DNA of 64,000 nt, taken from NCBI RefSeq assembly GCF_947490415.1, contig NZ_CANLGX010000007.1:1-64000 (forward strand), given 5' to 3'. Below, piece after piece: positions 51,316 to 60,559 of this stretch (the stretch's first letter is position 1; each line of letters begins with the position of its first letter). A program made the translations under genes and the position numbers. The DNA is from an uncultured Eudoraea sp. Lineage in GTDB: Bacteria > Bacteroidota > Bacteroidia > Flavobacteriales > Flavobacteriaceae. The notes under the pieces are model-generated. The model saw only the letters and a program-made list of their open reading frames with translations, was not told the origin of the DNA and searched no databases.

Positions 51316-51921
51316 ATGTATACACGGTTTTTTAAAAGAATATTAGATTTTTTGGCATCATTAATAGCTTTGCTCCTATTATCACCGGTCATCATCATAT
51401 TGATCATATTGTTGATGTTTGCCAATAACGGAAAACCATTTTTCTTTCAAAAAAGACCCGGGAAAAATGAGAAAATATTCACCATCATCAAGTTCAAGAC
51501 CATGAAAGATCCAAAAGACAAGGATAGTGAATTGCGTGACCAAGTACAGCGTATTACGAAAGTCGGTGGATTTATTCGAGATACTTCTTTAGATGAACTA
51601 CTACAGTTGATCAATGTTTTAAAAGGAGATATGTCAATCGTGGGACCCAGACCACTATTGACTATTTACCTTCCATTATATAATAAAGAACAGGCCAGGA
51701 GGCATTTGGTAAAGCCGGGTATCACTGGCTGGGCGCAGGTAAATGGACGTAACGACATATCATGGGATGATAAATTTGCTTTAGATGTATGGTATGTTGA
51801 TCATTTAAGTTTCAGCACCGATTTAAAAATCTTGTTGAAAACCGTTCAAAAAGTATTCAAGCGAGACGGTATTACCTCCGGTGAGCATGATATCTATGAG
51901 CCGTGGAGAGGTAACACCTAA
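51316..51921 (+). CDS. Undecaprenyl-phosphate sugar phosphotransferase (PglC/WcaJ-type), copy 2
   Basis: Near-duplicate of 43066..43671, same 201-aa length; KFKTMKDPKDKDSELRDQ; DMSIVGPRPLL; KPGITGWAQVNGRND. Confidence 0.95.
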   Translation: MYTRFFKRILDFLASLIALLLLSPVIIILIILLMFANNGKPFFFQKRPGKNEKIFTIIKFKTMKDPKDKDSELRDQVQRITKVGGFIRDTSLDELLQLINVLKGDMSIVGPRPLLTIYLPLYNKEQARRHLVKPGITGWAQVNGRNDISWDDKFALDVWYVDHLSFSTDLKILLKTVQKVFKRDGITSGEHDIYEPWRGNT

Positions 51922-51943
51922 ATAAAGCATGGTTTAAGTATCG

Positions 51944-52566
51944 ACAAAGGCCTCTAATTGTCAATTTTGATTAAAGGACAATCGGCTCATTAACGATGGT
52001 TTAAGGGATATTAACCGAAATATTACGATGCAACCCAACTTAACCCGGATATTTGTTCTGTTAGTACTATTGTTCATATCTATTTAATAGGATATAATAG
52101 ACAGGGAAGTGATAAAATTCAGATTTATTATTTTTGTGACCAAATCTTATCAAAACTTAGATCGATTATATGTATGATAGAAATCATAAAGGATAAAGAA
52201 GTTTGGGACACTCTTGTGAAAAAATGTGATTTCGCAGACTTTTACCATACCTACGACTATCATCACACGGCTAAGGCTAAAGATGAAGAACCGGTTTTGA
52301 TTCATTATAAAGAGAATGACAAAACAATAGTTTTGCCACTGCTTTTCAGAAACATTCAATACTCCTTATATAAAGATGCGACGTCGGTTTATGGGTACCC
52401 TGGGCCAATTACCAAAAACATAACTTCTGATTTTAACTTCAGTGTATTTCAAAAAGAAATACATCAGTTATTTCGGGAACAAAATATTATTTCTGTCTTT
52501 TCCAGGTTAAACTCATTTATACCTTACCAAGAAAGCTGTTTGCTCGGCCTGGGCCAGACGGAAACA
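51944..52566 (+). repeat. ~620-bp direct repeat, copy B (pairs with 48937..49559)
   Basis: See copy A; same offset of 3007 bp at AGGCCTCTAATTG and at the ORF start codons. Confidence 0.95.
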
Positions 52567-53205
52567 CTGGGCAGAGTGGTGTATGCAGACCTGAATGAAA
52601 CACTTGATAAGCAATGGAAACTCTATCACAGGAGACTTAGAACGTATATCAACAAATCCAGAACTATTTACAAAATAAAAAATGCCAATATACGTGCTGA
52701 TTTAGATTCGTTTATTGATTTGTATTATGAAAATATGAGGCGGGTAAATGCAAACAAGGAGTATTTCTTTGACAAAAAGTATTTCCTGGATTTAATCAAC
52801 AGTTCTGATTTCGAGACTGAGGTATTACTGGCTATTAGCAGAAAGACAGGTGAAGTTGCGGGAGGGGCAATGTTTACAAAAAAGAATACTATTGTACAAT
52901 ATCACCTTTCTGGAACCAGTGAAAGATTCTTAGATTTAAATCCTATAAAATTGTTAATAGATGAAATGAGAATCAGAGGAAACCAGGCGAACTATAATTA
53001 TTTCAATCTTGGCGGCGGTGTTGGCGCTAAGAAGGATTCATTATTCTATTTTAAATCAGGATTTTCTAAATACACATTACCGTTCAAAGTCTGGAAATAT
53101 ATTGTGAATCCAAATATCTACGAAGATTTGGTTCAACAGAGAAAGGATATTCAACATTCCGATGAAACATTGCAATATTTTCCCCGCTATCGTGTTAACA
53201 AATAA
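52174..53205 (+). CDS. FemAB/GNAT-like acyltransferase (Acetyltransf_6 type), copy B
   Basis: First 137 aa identical to the 49167 ORF, then a diverged homologous C-terminal domain (LYYENMRRVNANKEYFFDKKYFLDLI; FNLGGGVGAKKDSLFYFKSGFS). Confidence 0.82.
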   Translation: MIEIIKDKEVWDTLVKKCDFADFYHTYDYHHTAKAKDEEPVLIHYKENDKTIVLPLLFRNIQYSLYKDATSVYGYPGPITKNITSDFNFSVFQKEIHQLFREQNIISVFSRLNSFIPYQESCLLGLGQTETLGRVVYADLNETLDKQWKLYHRRLRTYINKSRTIYKIKNANIRADLDSFIDLYYENMRRVNANKEYFFDKKYFLDLINSSDFETEVLLAISRKTGEVAGGAMFTKKNTIVQYHLSGTSERFLDLNPIKLLIDEMRIRGNQANYNYFNLGGGVGAKKDSLFYFKSGFSKYTLPFKVWKYIVNPNIYEDLVQQRKDIQHSDETLQYFPRYRVNK

Positions 53206-53618
53206 TAAAACTTTAGCATAGCTGTAAAAAAAATAATAATCCTCACACACTTATTAATTGGTTAGGAAAAAAATCAGACAAAATAAGAGGCGATTTCTTA
53301 AGAAACCTGTTTATTCATTTCATTACGCAAGCAGTGAAGTGATTTAAACTTTTTGGATTGTAGGAGGATTGTCGATTGTTTTAGAGTTTTCGCCTGAAAA
53401 AATATGTGCTGTCAATAAGAAATTGTTGTTTTGTCAAGGATTAGGAATTAAAATGAAGTATTAACGACTAACCTCTTTAGATATAACTATTCTAATCAAG
53501 TTTAATTTTTGAAAATATTATAAATAGCAATAAAACTTACAGGTAGATTATTCTGCTTATTTAATTAAATTTATCCCGTAATAATTATTAAACTTTTAAC
53601 CTAAATAATAAAACAATT

Positions 53619-54107
53619 ATGAAAGAAGAATATTTAAAAAGTGTTCAAACCATGGATGATATCATAAAAACCTCCTATGCCTGCATTGGTGGTGAACCAG
53701 GAGAACCCAGAGATTGGGAATTCTACAGGTTTTTATTTCATCCGGATGGAAAATTAATCAGTTATGAAAATGATACGAATGGCAATTTAAGACCTCAGTT
53801 TTTATCTCCTGACGAATATATTAGTAGAATTGGAAAATGGATGGAAACTAAACGAACAACAGGCTTTTATGAAAGAGAAATAGGTAGGGTCGAAGAAAGG
53901 TATGGCAATATAGCACATTGTATAAGTACTTGCGAGTCTTTTCATAGTAAAGAGGATATGGAAGCCAACAAGAATTCTTATGTGAGAAATGTGCATAGTA
54001 TACAATTAGCTTATTATAAGGAAAGATGGTGGATTCTTAGTATGTATTGGCAACGTGCAACACCAGAATTTCCTATCCCGGAAAAGTATTTGCAGTATAG
54101 TAAATAA
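53619..54107 (+). CDS. Hypothetical protein, possibly SnoaL/NTF2-like
   Basis: 162 aa intact ORF; DWEFYRFLFHPDGKLISYEN...SIQLAYYKERWWILSMYWQRA resembles an NTF2-like fold by eye. Confidence 0.6.
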   Translation: MKEEYLKSVQTMDDIIKTSYACIGGEPGEPRDWEFYRFLFHPDGKLISYENDTNGNLRPQFLSPDEYISRIGKWMETKRTTGFYEREIGRVEERYGNIAHCISTCESFHSKEDMEANKNSYVRNVHSIQLAYYKERWWILSMYWQRATPEFPIPEKYLQYSK

Positions 54108-54598
54108 TTACTGATCTGGATTTTATAAATTATACAAGGGCATAAAATTTCAATGTTCTTGTATAATTATTAATTTCAAATATATTCAATCTGTTCGTGG
54201 TATAGATATATCTAAATTTAATCTAAGAAGGGATTGGTTCAATTTTACCATTAATGAGAATGGTTTAAACGATATTCTCCCAGTTGCCCGTGTAACAAGG
54301 ATTCATAAGCATTTGGATAATCCCGCAATAATAGATGATTGCTAAATAGTGAGTGTAACTTTTATGGGTAGATACTAATATTATTACTTATTAAACAATA
54401 ATAAAAAAGGCGATTCAATTAATGTCAAAAAAAATATTTTTAAAGGATTAGTTGTTTAATCCATTAAATAATTGAAAATACGGATTAATTGATTGAAATC
54501 TAGCTAATAAAAATACGATAGAAGTAAATATTCCGTTAAATTATATGAAAAACTAAGCAACTAACGATTGAAGTTTTATTTGTATTTAATGCGCTAAT

Positions 54599-56119
54599 AT
54601 GATAAAGATTAATTTAATTGAATATTTTGAAAATACTGTTGATTCATTTCCCGATAAATTAGCACTTGTTGACAGTACCTCTCAATTAACTTTTAACGAG
54701 TTAAAGCAAAAAGCAAAACTTGTTGCAACTCAAATATCTAAAAATAACAATTCAATTAATAGCCCTGTTGCTATTTATTTACCTAAAACCAATGATGCAA
54801 TTGCTTCATTTTTAGGTACTTTATACAGTGGCAATTGCTATACGCCATTAGACACGAAAAATCCTGTCCCAAGAATTGAAGCGATCCTAAAAGCATTAAA
54901 CCCATCATGCATTATAACAAATGATCGGTTTATATCGAACATAAAAAAATGTAATTTAGATATTAAGGTCATCAATCTTGATGAATTAGAACAAAAGAAC
55001 AATATTGACGAAAGTTTTAATTATCAAAAATGTATAGATACTGATCCGGCATATATATTGCATACCTCAGGTTCTACAGGTGTACCAAAAGGAGTTGTTA
55101 TTTCACATTTGTCCATTATCGATTATATAAATTGGGTAGTTGACACTTTTGATATAACTGAAAAAGAAAAAATTGGGAATCAAACCCCATTTATATTTGA
55201 TATGTCTACATTAGATATCTATCTAATGATTTTTAAAGGTGCAACACTCTTTATAATTCCTGAACAGAAGTTTATGTTTCCCGCTACTCTGTTAGATTAT
55301 ATAAATGAATATAAAATAAATTTTATTTTTTGGGTTCCGTCAGTTTTAGTCAATATTGCAAATCTTAATCTTTTTAGTTCAATTAAACTCCCAACTGTAA
55401 AAAAGGTTTTATTTGGTGGCGAAGTTATGCCGCCTAAGCACTTAAGTTATTGGATTAAAAATTTAGATAAAAATGTTGTTTATGGAAACATGTATGGCCC
55501 TACTGAGATAACAGGAACATGTGTTTGTCATATTGTTGATGATACATTCAATGAAAATGAGTCTTTACCTATTGGTAAGCCATGCAGAAATACTGATATA
55601 TTAGTACTAAATGATAAGGATGAACTTTGTAAAGTTGGAGAAAAAGGTGAATTATGTGTTAGAGGATCTTCACTTGCACTTGGTTATTGGAATAATTTTG
55701 AAAAAACAAATGCTGTTTTTGTTCAAAACCCATTGAATAAATCGGTACCTGAAAGAATATATAGAACTGGTGATATTGCCTTTTTAAATGATAAAGGTGA
55801 ATATATTTATATAGGAAGAAAAGATTTTCAAATAAAGCTATCCGGGTATAGAATCGATTTAGGAGAAATAGAACATTATATTTTAAGTGTTTTTGACACT
55901 ATAAACGCAGGTGTATTTTTTGACAAAACGAAAAATGAAATTGTTTTAATATACGAGTCTGAAAATGAAATATCCATTAAGGATTTTAGATTAAAACTAA
56001 TGCATGTTTTGTCAAAACACATGATTCCAACAAGGTATATTAAAATGGACGTTTTGCCTAAATCAACAACTGGAAAAATAGACAGAGCTTTATTAAACAA
56101 AGAAATAAATAATACATAA
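54599..56119 (+). CDS. AMP-binding amino-acid adenylation domain protein (DltA-like, stand-alone A domain)
   Basis: YILHTSGSTGVPKGVVISH; FIFDMSTLDIYLM; FGGEVMPPKHLSYW; YGPTEITGTC; YRTGDIAFLNDKGEYIYIGRKDFQIKLSGYRIDLGEIE; PKSTTGKIDRALL. Confidence 0.92.
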   Translation: MIKINLIEYFENTVDSFPDKLALVDSTSQLTFNELKQKAKLVATQISKNNNSINSPVAIYLPKTNDAIASFLGTLYSGNCYTPLDTKNPVPRIEAILKALNPSCIITNDRFISNIKKCNLDIKVINLDELEQKNNIDESFNYQKCIDTDPAYILHTSGSTGVPKGVVISHLSIIDYINWVVDTFDITEKEKIGNQTPFIFDMSTLDIYLMIFKGATLFIIPEQKFMFPATLLDYINEYKINFIFWVPSVLVNIANLNLFSSIKLPTVKKVLFGGEVMPPKHLSYWIKNLDKNVVYGNMYGPTEITGTCVCHIVDDTFNENESLPIGKPCRNTDILVLNDKDELCKVGEKGELCVRGSSLALGYWNNFEKTNAVFVQNPLNKSVPERIYRTGDIAFLNDKGEYIYIGRKDFQIKLSGYRIDLGEIEHYILSVFDTINAGVFFDKTKNEIVLIYESENEISIKDFRLKLMHVLSKHMIPTRYIKMDVLPKSTTGKIDRALLNKEINNT

Positions 56120-56168
56120 TTTTATTAAAAAAATAGAAGCTTTATTAATCAATTATATTTAGTTTATT

Positions 56169-56402
56169 TTGAAGAAAAAAATATTAGACTTTTTAACTGA
56201 AATTAGACCGGAATTCGATTTTACTACATCTAGCAATTTTATTGAAGAGGGTATGTTGGACTCATTTGATATTGTAAGTTTAGTTGCTTCACTAGATGAA
56301 GAGTTTGGAATTTCTATTGATGGAACAGAAATTTTGCCGGAAAATTTCTCAAATGTCGATAGTATTTTTCAATTACTAATTAAAAATGGTGTTACAGAAT
56401 GA
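56169..56402 (+). CDS. Acyl/peptidyl carrier protein 1 (TTG start)
   Basis: 77 aa; EEGMLDSFDIVSLVASLDEEFGISIDGTEI with DSF phosphopantetheine-site serine. Confidence 0.85.
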   Translation: MKKKILDFLTEIRPEFDFTTSSNFIEEGMLDSFDIVSLVASLDEEFGISIDGTEILPENFSNVDSIFQLLIKNGVTE

Positions 56403-57469
56403 ACTTAAAATTTCATAATAAAAAAATTACAGGCATTCTTACAGTTTTGCCCGAAAATGAAGTCAATTTTGACGACGAGATTGATAATTATGACTGCTCA
56501 AGAGGTCAGTCTATGAAGCTCAAGTTGATTATGGGCTATGGTAAGCGTAGGGTGGTCAAAAAAGGGACAACAGTATCGGATCTATGCGTTTTTGGCATGA
56601 ATTATCTTTTTGATAACAATCTTTTAAAAAAGGATGAAGTAGATGCTATGATATTAGTGACGCAATCTCCTGATCATTTTGTGCCAGCTACTAGCCACAT
56701 TATCCATGGTAGGCTCGACTTAAAACAAGACATGATTTGCTTAGACATTAATCAAGCTTGTTCAGGATATCCAATCGGATTAAACCAAGCATTTATGCTA
56801 TTGGAACAAGATGAGGTGAATAAAGTGGTAGTATTAAATGCCGATATCATGAGCCGTAAAGTTTCGGTAAAAGATAGAGGTAGCAGACCATTGACCGGTG
56901 ATGCCGCTGCCATCACTATTGTTGAAAATGATACATCGGATAATATTATTTATGGAACCGTTAATCTTGATGGTAAAGGAGCCGATGCCCTGATAATTCC
57001 GGCAGGTGGTTTTAAGATGCCATCCACGCCAGAAACTGCAGAACTAAAAACCGACAAAAGTGGAAATTCCAGATCTTTGGATCATTTAGTAATGAAAGGG
57101 GACGATGTTTTTAATTTTGTTCAAAAAGAAGTTCCTCCCATGATTGAGAACTTACTGGATAAGGCAGGTAGCAACAAGGACGAAGTAGATTATTATATGT
57201 TTCATCAGCCCAATAAATTTATGCTGAAAAAGCTTGCAGATAAAATGGGGGTGCCCTATGAAAAAATGCCAAACAATATTGTTGAGAATTTTGGTAACTC
57301 CAGTGGTGTCTCCATTCCTACCACTATTACTTACAATTTAGGTGAAAAACTATTGACAAATTCCTTTTTAATTTGTCTAGCTGGGTTTGGAGCAGGTTTG
57401 AGTTGGGCCTCATTACTCATGGAAATGGGAAATCTGGACTTTTGTGAAACAATCGATTATACTAATTAA
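56399..57469 (+). CDS. 3-oxoacyl-ACP synthase III (KASIII/FabH-like)
   Basis: LDINQACSGYPIGLNQA (active-site Cys), MFHQPNKFMLKKLADKMG (His), VENFGNSSGVSIPTTI (Asn); overlaps ACP1 by 4 bp. Confidence 0.93.
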   Translation: MNLKFHNKKITGILTVLPENEVNFDDEIDNYDCSRGQSMKLKLIMGYGKRRVVKKGTTVSDLCVFGMNYLFDNNLLKKDEVDAMILVTQSPDHFVPATSHIIHGRLDLKQDMICLDINQACSGYPIGLNQAFMLLEQDEVNKVVVLNADIMSRKVSVKDRGSRPLTGDAAAITIVENDTSDNIIYGTVNLDGKGADALIIPAGGFKMPSTPETAELKTDKSGNSRSLDHLVMKGDDVFNFVQKEVPPMIENLLDKAGSNKDEVDYYMFHQPNKFMLKKLADKMGVPYEKMPNNIVENFGNSSGVSIPTTITYNLGEKLLTNSFLICLAGFGAGLSWASLLMEMGNLDFCETIDYTN

Positions 57470-57472
57470 GCT

Positions 57473-57688
57473 ATGGAAGATTTTATATCATTAATTGCTG
57501 AAATCCTGGAAGAAGAATCTGTTGAACTTAGTGATGAGCTAGATTCATTCGAGGCCTGGGACTCATTGACCGTTTTGTCGATCATCGCATTTTGCGACTC
57601 AGAATATAATGCACCTTTATCAGCAGAGGAAATTAATAATTCAGGTACCATATTGGGGTTAAAGGAGCTGATTGAAAGTAAAATGTAG
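57473..57688 (+). CDS. Acyl carrier protein 2
   Basis: 71 aa; DELDSFEAWDSLTVLSIIAFCDSEYNAPLSAEEI with WDSL phosphopantetheine-site serine. Confidence 0.83.
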   Translation: MEDFISLIAEILEEESVELSDELDSFEAWDSLTVLSIIAFCDSEYNAPLSAEEINNSGTILGLKELIESKM

Positions 57689-57840
57689 TATTTCATTATG
57701 GTGTAAGTTCAATACTATATTTTTGGATCGCTTTAAACTAGATTTAAGTTATATTAAAAATTAATTTTGTAAATACTTATATTGCAATAGATACTTATAT
57801 AATTGTCCCAAACTGTACAACCAAAAAAATAAATATAATT

Positions 57841-58497
57841 ATGAGGAACATTATCATTTTAGGAGCAGGAGGAGCAGGCGCTGAAGTAACATTTTATATT
57901 GAAGATCATAATTCAAAGGTTGGAAATGATCAAAAAATCAGAATATCTGGTTATATTGACGACTCTAAAGAGAATTGGGAAAAATATAATTATAAAGCAC
58001 CACTTTTAAGTGATATTGATTCATATACTCCTAATGAAGGCGAAGAGGTCTTGATTGCAATAATGGATATTAGTTTAAGGGAGAAAATGATTAAAACTCT
58101 TTTAGACAAGAATGCCAAAATTGGTAGTTTTATACATCATAGTGTTGTAATGCCCGAAAACCTTGATATTGGTGAGGGTAATATAGTTTTCCCATTCTGT
58201 ATTCTCGAGAAACATGCAACCATAGGCAGTTATAATTTTCTTACATCTTATTGTTTTATTAGCCATGATTGTGTGGTGGGTGATAATAATTTCTTATCAG
58301 TGGCAGGTTTCGCAGGATCGGTCAAGGTTGGTAGCAATAATTACTTTGGATTAAGATCTACAGTAATTCCCGGCGTTGAAGTAGGTAACAATAATGTTAT
58401 ACAGGCCGGTATGATTGTTGACAAAAATGTGAAAGATGACACCACGGTTTTCTATAGGTTTAAAGAAAAGGTTATGGCAATTCCGAAAATAAATTAG
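57841..58497 (+). CDS. PglD/NeuD-like sugar O/N-acyltransferase (left-handed beta-helix)
   Basis: IIILGAGGAGAEVTFYIED; hexapeptide-like repeats IGEGNIVFPFCILEKHATIGSYNFLTSYCFISHDCVVGDNNFLS...VGSNNYFGLRSTVIPGVEVGNNNVIQAGMIV. Confidence 0.9.
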   Translation: MRNIIILGAGGAGAEVTFYIEDHNSKVGNDQKIRISGYIDDSKENWEKYNYKAPLLSDIDSYTPNEGEEVLIAIMDISLREKMIKTLLDKNAKIGSFIHHSVVMPENLDIGEGNIVFPFCILEKHATIGSYNFLTSYCFISHDCVVGDNNFLSVAGFAGSVKVGSNNYFGLRSTVIPGVEVGNNNVIQAGMIVDKNVKDDTTVFYRFKEKVMAIPKIN

Positions 58498-58685
58498 AAT
58501 AGGACTGAATTCATAAAAAACAATAATGTACCCTGCGGGGAAACAATGATTAGGCTTATAAAGCAGGCTTTTTTTACAAAAAAATGGTTTCCCCTTTATT
58601 TGTTGTATAGACAACACAATATAACCATATTGATTCTCCCAAATGATATGTAGTACAATGTTTTAGGATATCAAGTTGAAAATAC

Positions 58686-59927
58686 ATGAAAGACAATCCG
58701 TTTACTTCGGATATTTTTACCAACATATGGTCCAAGCACTTTGACCATGCAGCGCAGGGCATCCGTTTTTCCTTTATAAAAAATCTTCTATTTTTAAAAC
58801 ATAAATATTTACCTATTTACTTCAATTACGGTAAAACACATACCAAGGGAATTTCCTATTCTTTGAACAAACACAATATTTCGGATATTCGTAAGAAAAC
58901 ACTTCTAATTTATGATGTCCCCACTTATTTTAATGTGGTAACCGAAATAGAAAATAAAAATTTAAGGTTTAAGAGAATAAAGCAATATCCAGGATATTTA
59001 ATTGAATTGCAGTCATTTGAAGATGTTAATCATTATATGCAGACAACTTTCAGTAAAAGCAGCAGGTATAAACTGAAAAAATATAAAAAAAGACTGGAAC
59101 TGTGCTTTGATATAAAATATAAAATGTATTCTGGTGATATTTCCAAAGACTCCTACGATCATATATTTGAACACTTTAAAACCTTACTGGAGAAAAGGTT
59201 TGCTGAAAAACAAATCAGAAATAACAACCTTGATCCTGCAGAATGGAATTTTTACTATGATGTGTCTTATCCAATGATACTGGCAAAAAAAGCCGGTCTT
59301 TTCGTTATATATGATGGTGATAAACCTATAGGAGTGACTTTGAATTATCTGTCAGGAGAAATCTTATTTGATGCAATAACTGTTTTTGATACAGATTATG
59401 CAAAGTTTCATCTGGGTACCGTAACTATTATGAAACAGATAGAGTGGTGTCTTCTTAATGACATTCAAATTCTGGACTTTTCCAAAGGGTATTTTGAATA
59501 TAAAGAGCGTTGGGCCACCAAAAAATATCTTTTTGAATATCATATTTACTATGACAGAAATTCCTTGCTATCTCATATTATAGCGCATAGCCTAAAATTG
59601 TTTTTTAATCTAAAACAGGGGCTTAGAAAACGACATGTAAATGAAATGATACATAAACTGACATTTCAATTAAAAAATAGAAAACAACCATTAAAAGTAG
59701 GGTATACTTATTCTTTAATTGATGATAACACACCAATTTCATCTCCTCAGCTAAAACAAATAGATCATTTCTCTAAGGAATATGAATTCTTAAAAAATGC
59801 CATATTTGATTTTTTATATTTAAATCAAGAAAACCACCAGATGCTTCATGTTTATCAAGTTATCAATGAGCCAAACACTTATATATTAAAGGGGCAAGGA
59901 CATCAGGTGAAAGCCCTTGGTGAATGA
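58686..59927 (+). CDS. FemAB/GNAT-like protein with C-terminal DFLY tail domain
   Basis: YKLKKYKKRLELCFDIKYKMYSGDIS; VIYDGDKPIGVTLNYLSGEILFDAITVFDTDYAKFHLGTVTIMKQIEWCLLNDIQILDFSKGYFEYKERW; tail FLKNAIFDFLYLNQEN. Confidence 0.72.
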   Translation: MKDNPFTSDIFTNIWSKHFDHAAQGIRFSFIKNLLFLKHKYLPIYFNYGKTHTKGISYSLNKHNISDIRKKTLLIYDVPTYFNVVTEIENKNLRFKRIKQYPGYLIELQSFEDVNHYMQTTFSKSSRYKLKKYKKRLELCFDIKYKMYSGDISKDSYDHIFEHFKTLLEKRFAEKQIRNNNLDPAEWNFYYDVSYPMILAKKAGLFVIYDGDKPIGVTLNYLSGEILFDAITVFDTDYAKFHLGTVTIMKQIEWCLLNDIQILDFSKGYFEYKERWATKKYLFEYHIYYDRNSLLSHIIAHSLKLFFNLKQGLRKRHVNEMIHKLTFQLKNRKQPLKVGYTYSLIDDNTPISSPQLKQIDHFSKEYEFLKNAIFDFLYLNQENHQMLHVYQVINEPNTYILKGQGHQVKALGE

Positions 59928-60104
59928 TTAATATTTAATCAATGGGAGTATTTGATAACAGATATTGACATTTTACCCTGGAATTTTTCTATTAGAGGAA
60001 ATTATACCCTTTTTACTATAAACATATCCAAAACAAATAATAGCGAATGGCTAAATCCAGATTTTAATGGATATAAAAAAGATTTACAATAAGAACTTGA
60101 TCAA

Positions 60105-60458
60105 ATGGAAATATTACTGGCAATTGCCTTAACCAATGATCTTAAAGCAAAAAAGATAGATGCTTATTTCAAAAGTCTAAAAGCCTTAATAATTTTTAGA
60201 CAAAATAAAGAAGTATATGGGGAAACTAACTTAAATTACGAAAAAATCACAATTACCAATCCAAACAGTTATGGAAAACTAAAAGAGATTCCTCATAAAC
60301 ATGAACGCCCTTTTCCATTGAAGTTGGTTGTAAATGATTTTCTTTATGCTAATATAGAACACAAAGATCAAATGATTTTTCAAGAAGTACTTCAGGAACA
60401 AGGTTCTTTTATAATTTCAGGAAAAAATATTACCCAAAAAATTACTTATGTAAAATAA
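60105..60458 (+). CDS. Short protein, probably a truncated paralog retaining the DFLY tail region
   Basis: 117 aa; RPFPLKLVVNDFLYANIEHKDQMIFQEVLQEQGSFIISGKNITQKITYVK aligns with the C-terminal tails of the ORFs at 58686 and 60560. Confidence 0.5.
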   Translation: MEILLAIALTNDLKAKKIDAYFKSLKALIIFRQNKEVYGETNLNYEKITITNPNSYGKLKEIPHKHERPFPLKLVVNDFLYANIEHKDQMIFQEVLQEQGSFIISGKNITQKITYVK

Positions 60459-60559
60459 TTTCCAATAGTAAATCATGCATGTATATTTATAAAATTTCAT
60501 AAATAGCAATATAAAGTCCTGTTTAACATATAAAATCTAGGGGATAAATTCGCAAACCA

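Noticed and set aside
49143-52359. Two identical 69-aa minus-strand ORFs (49143..49352, 52150..52359)
   Set aside because: Antisense to the duplicated FemAB-like N-terminus; apparent conservation is only due to the recent direct repeat.
54180-54345. Short frame FKYIQSVRGIDISKFNLRRDWFNFTINENGLNDILPVARVTRIHKHLDNPAIIDDC* as a gene
   Set aside because: No clear start or family; possibly a remnant but unsupported.
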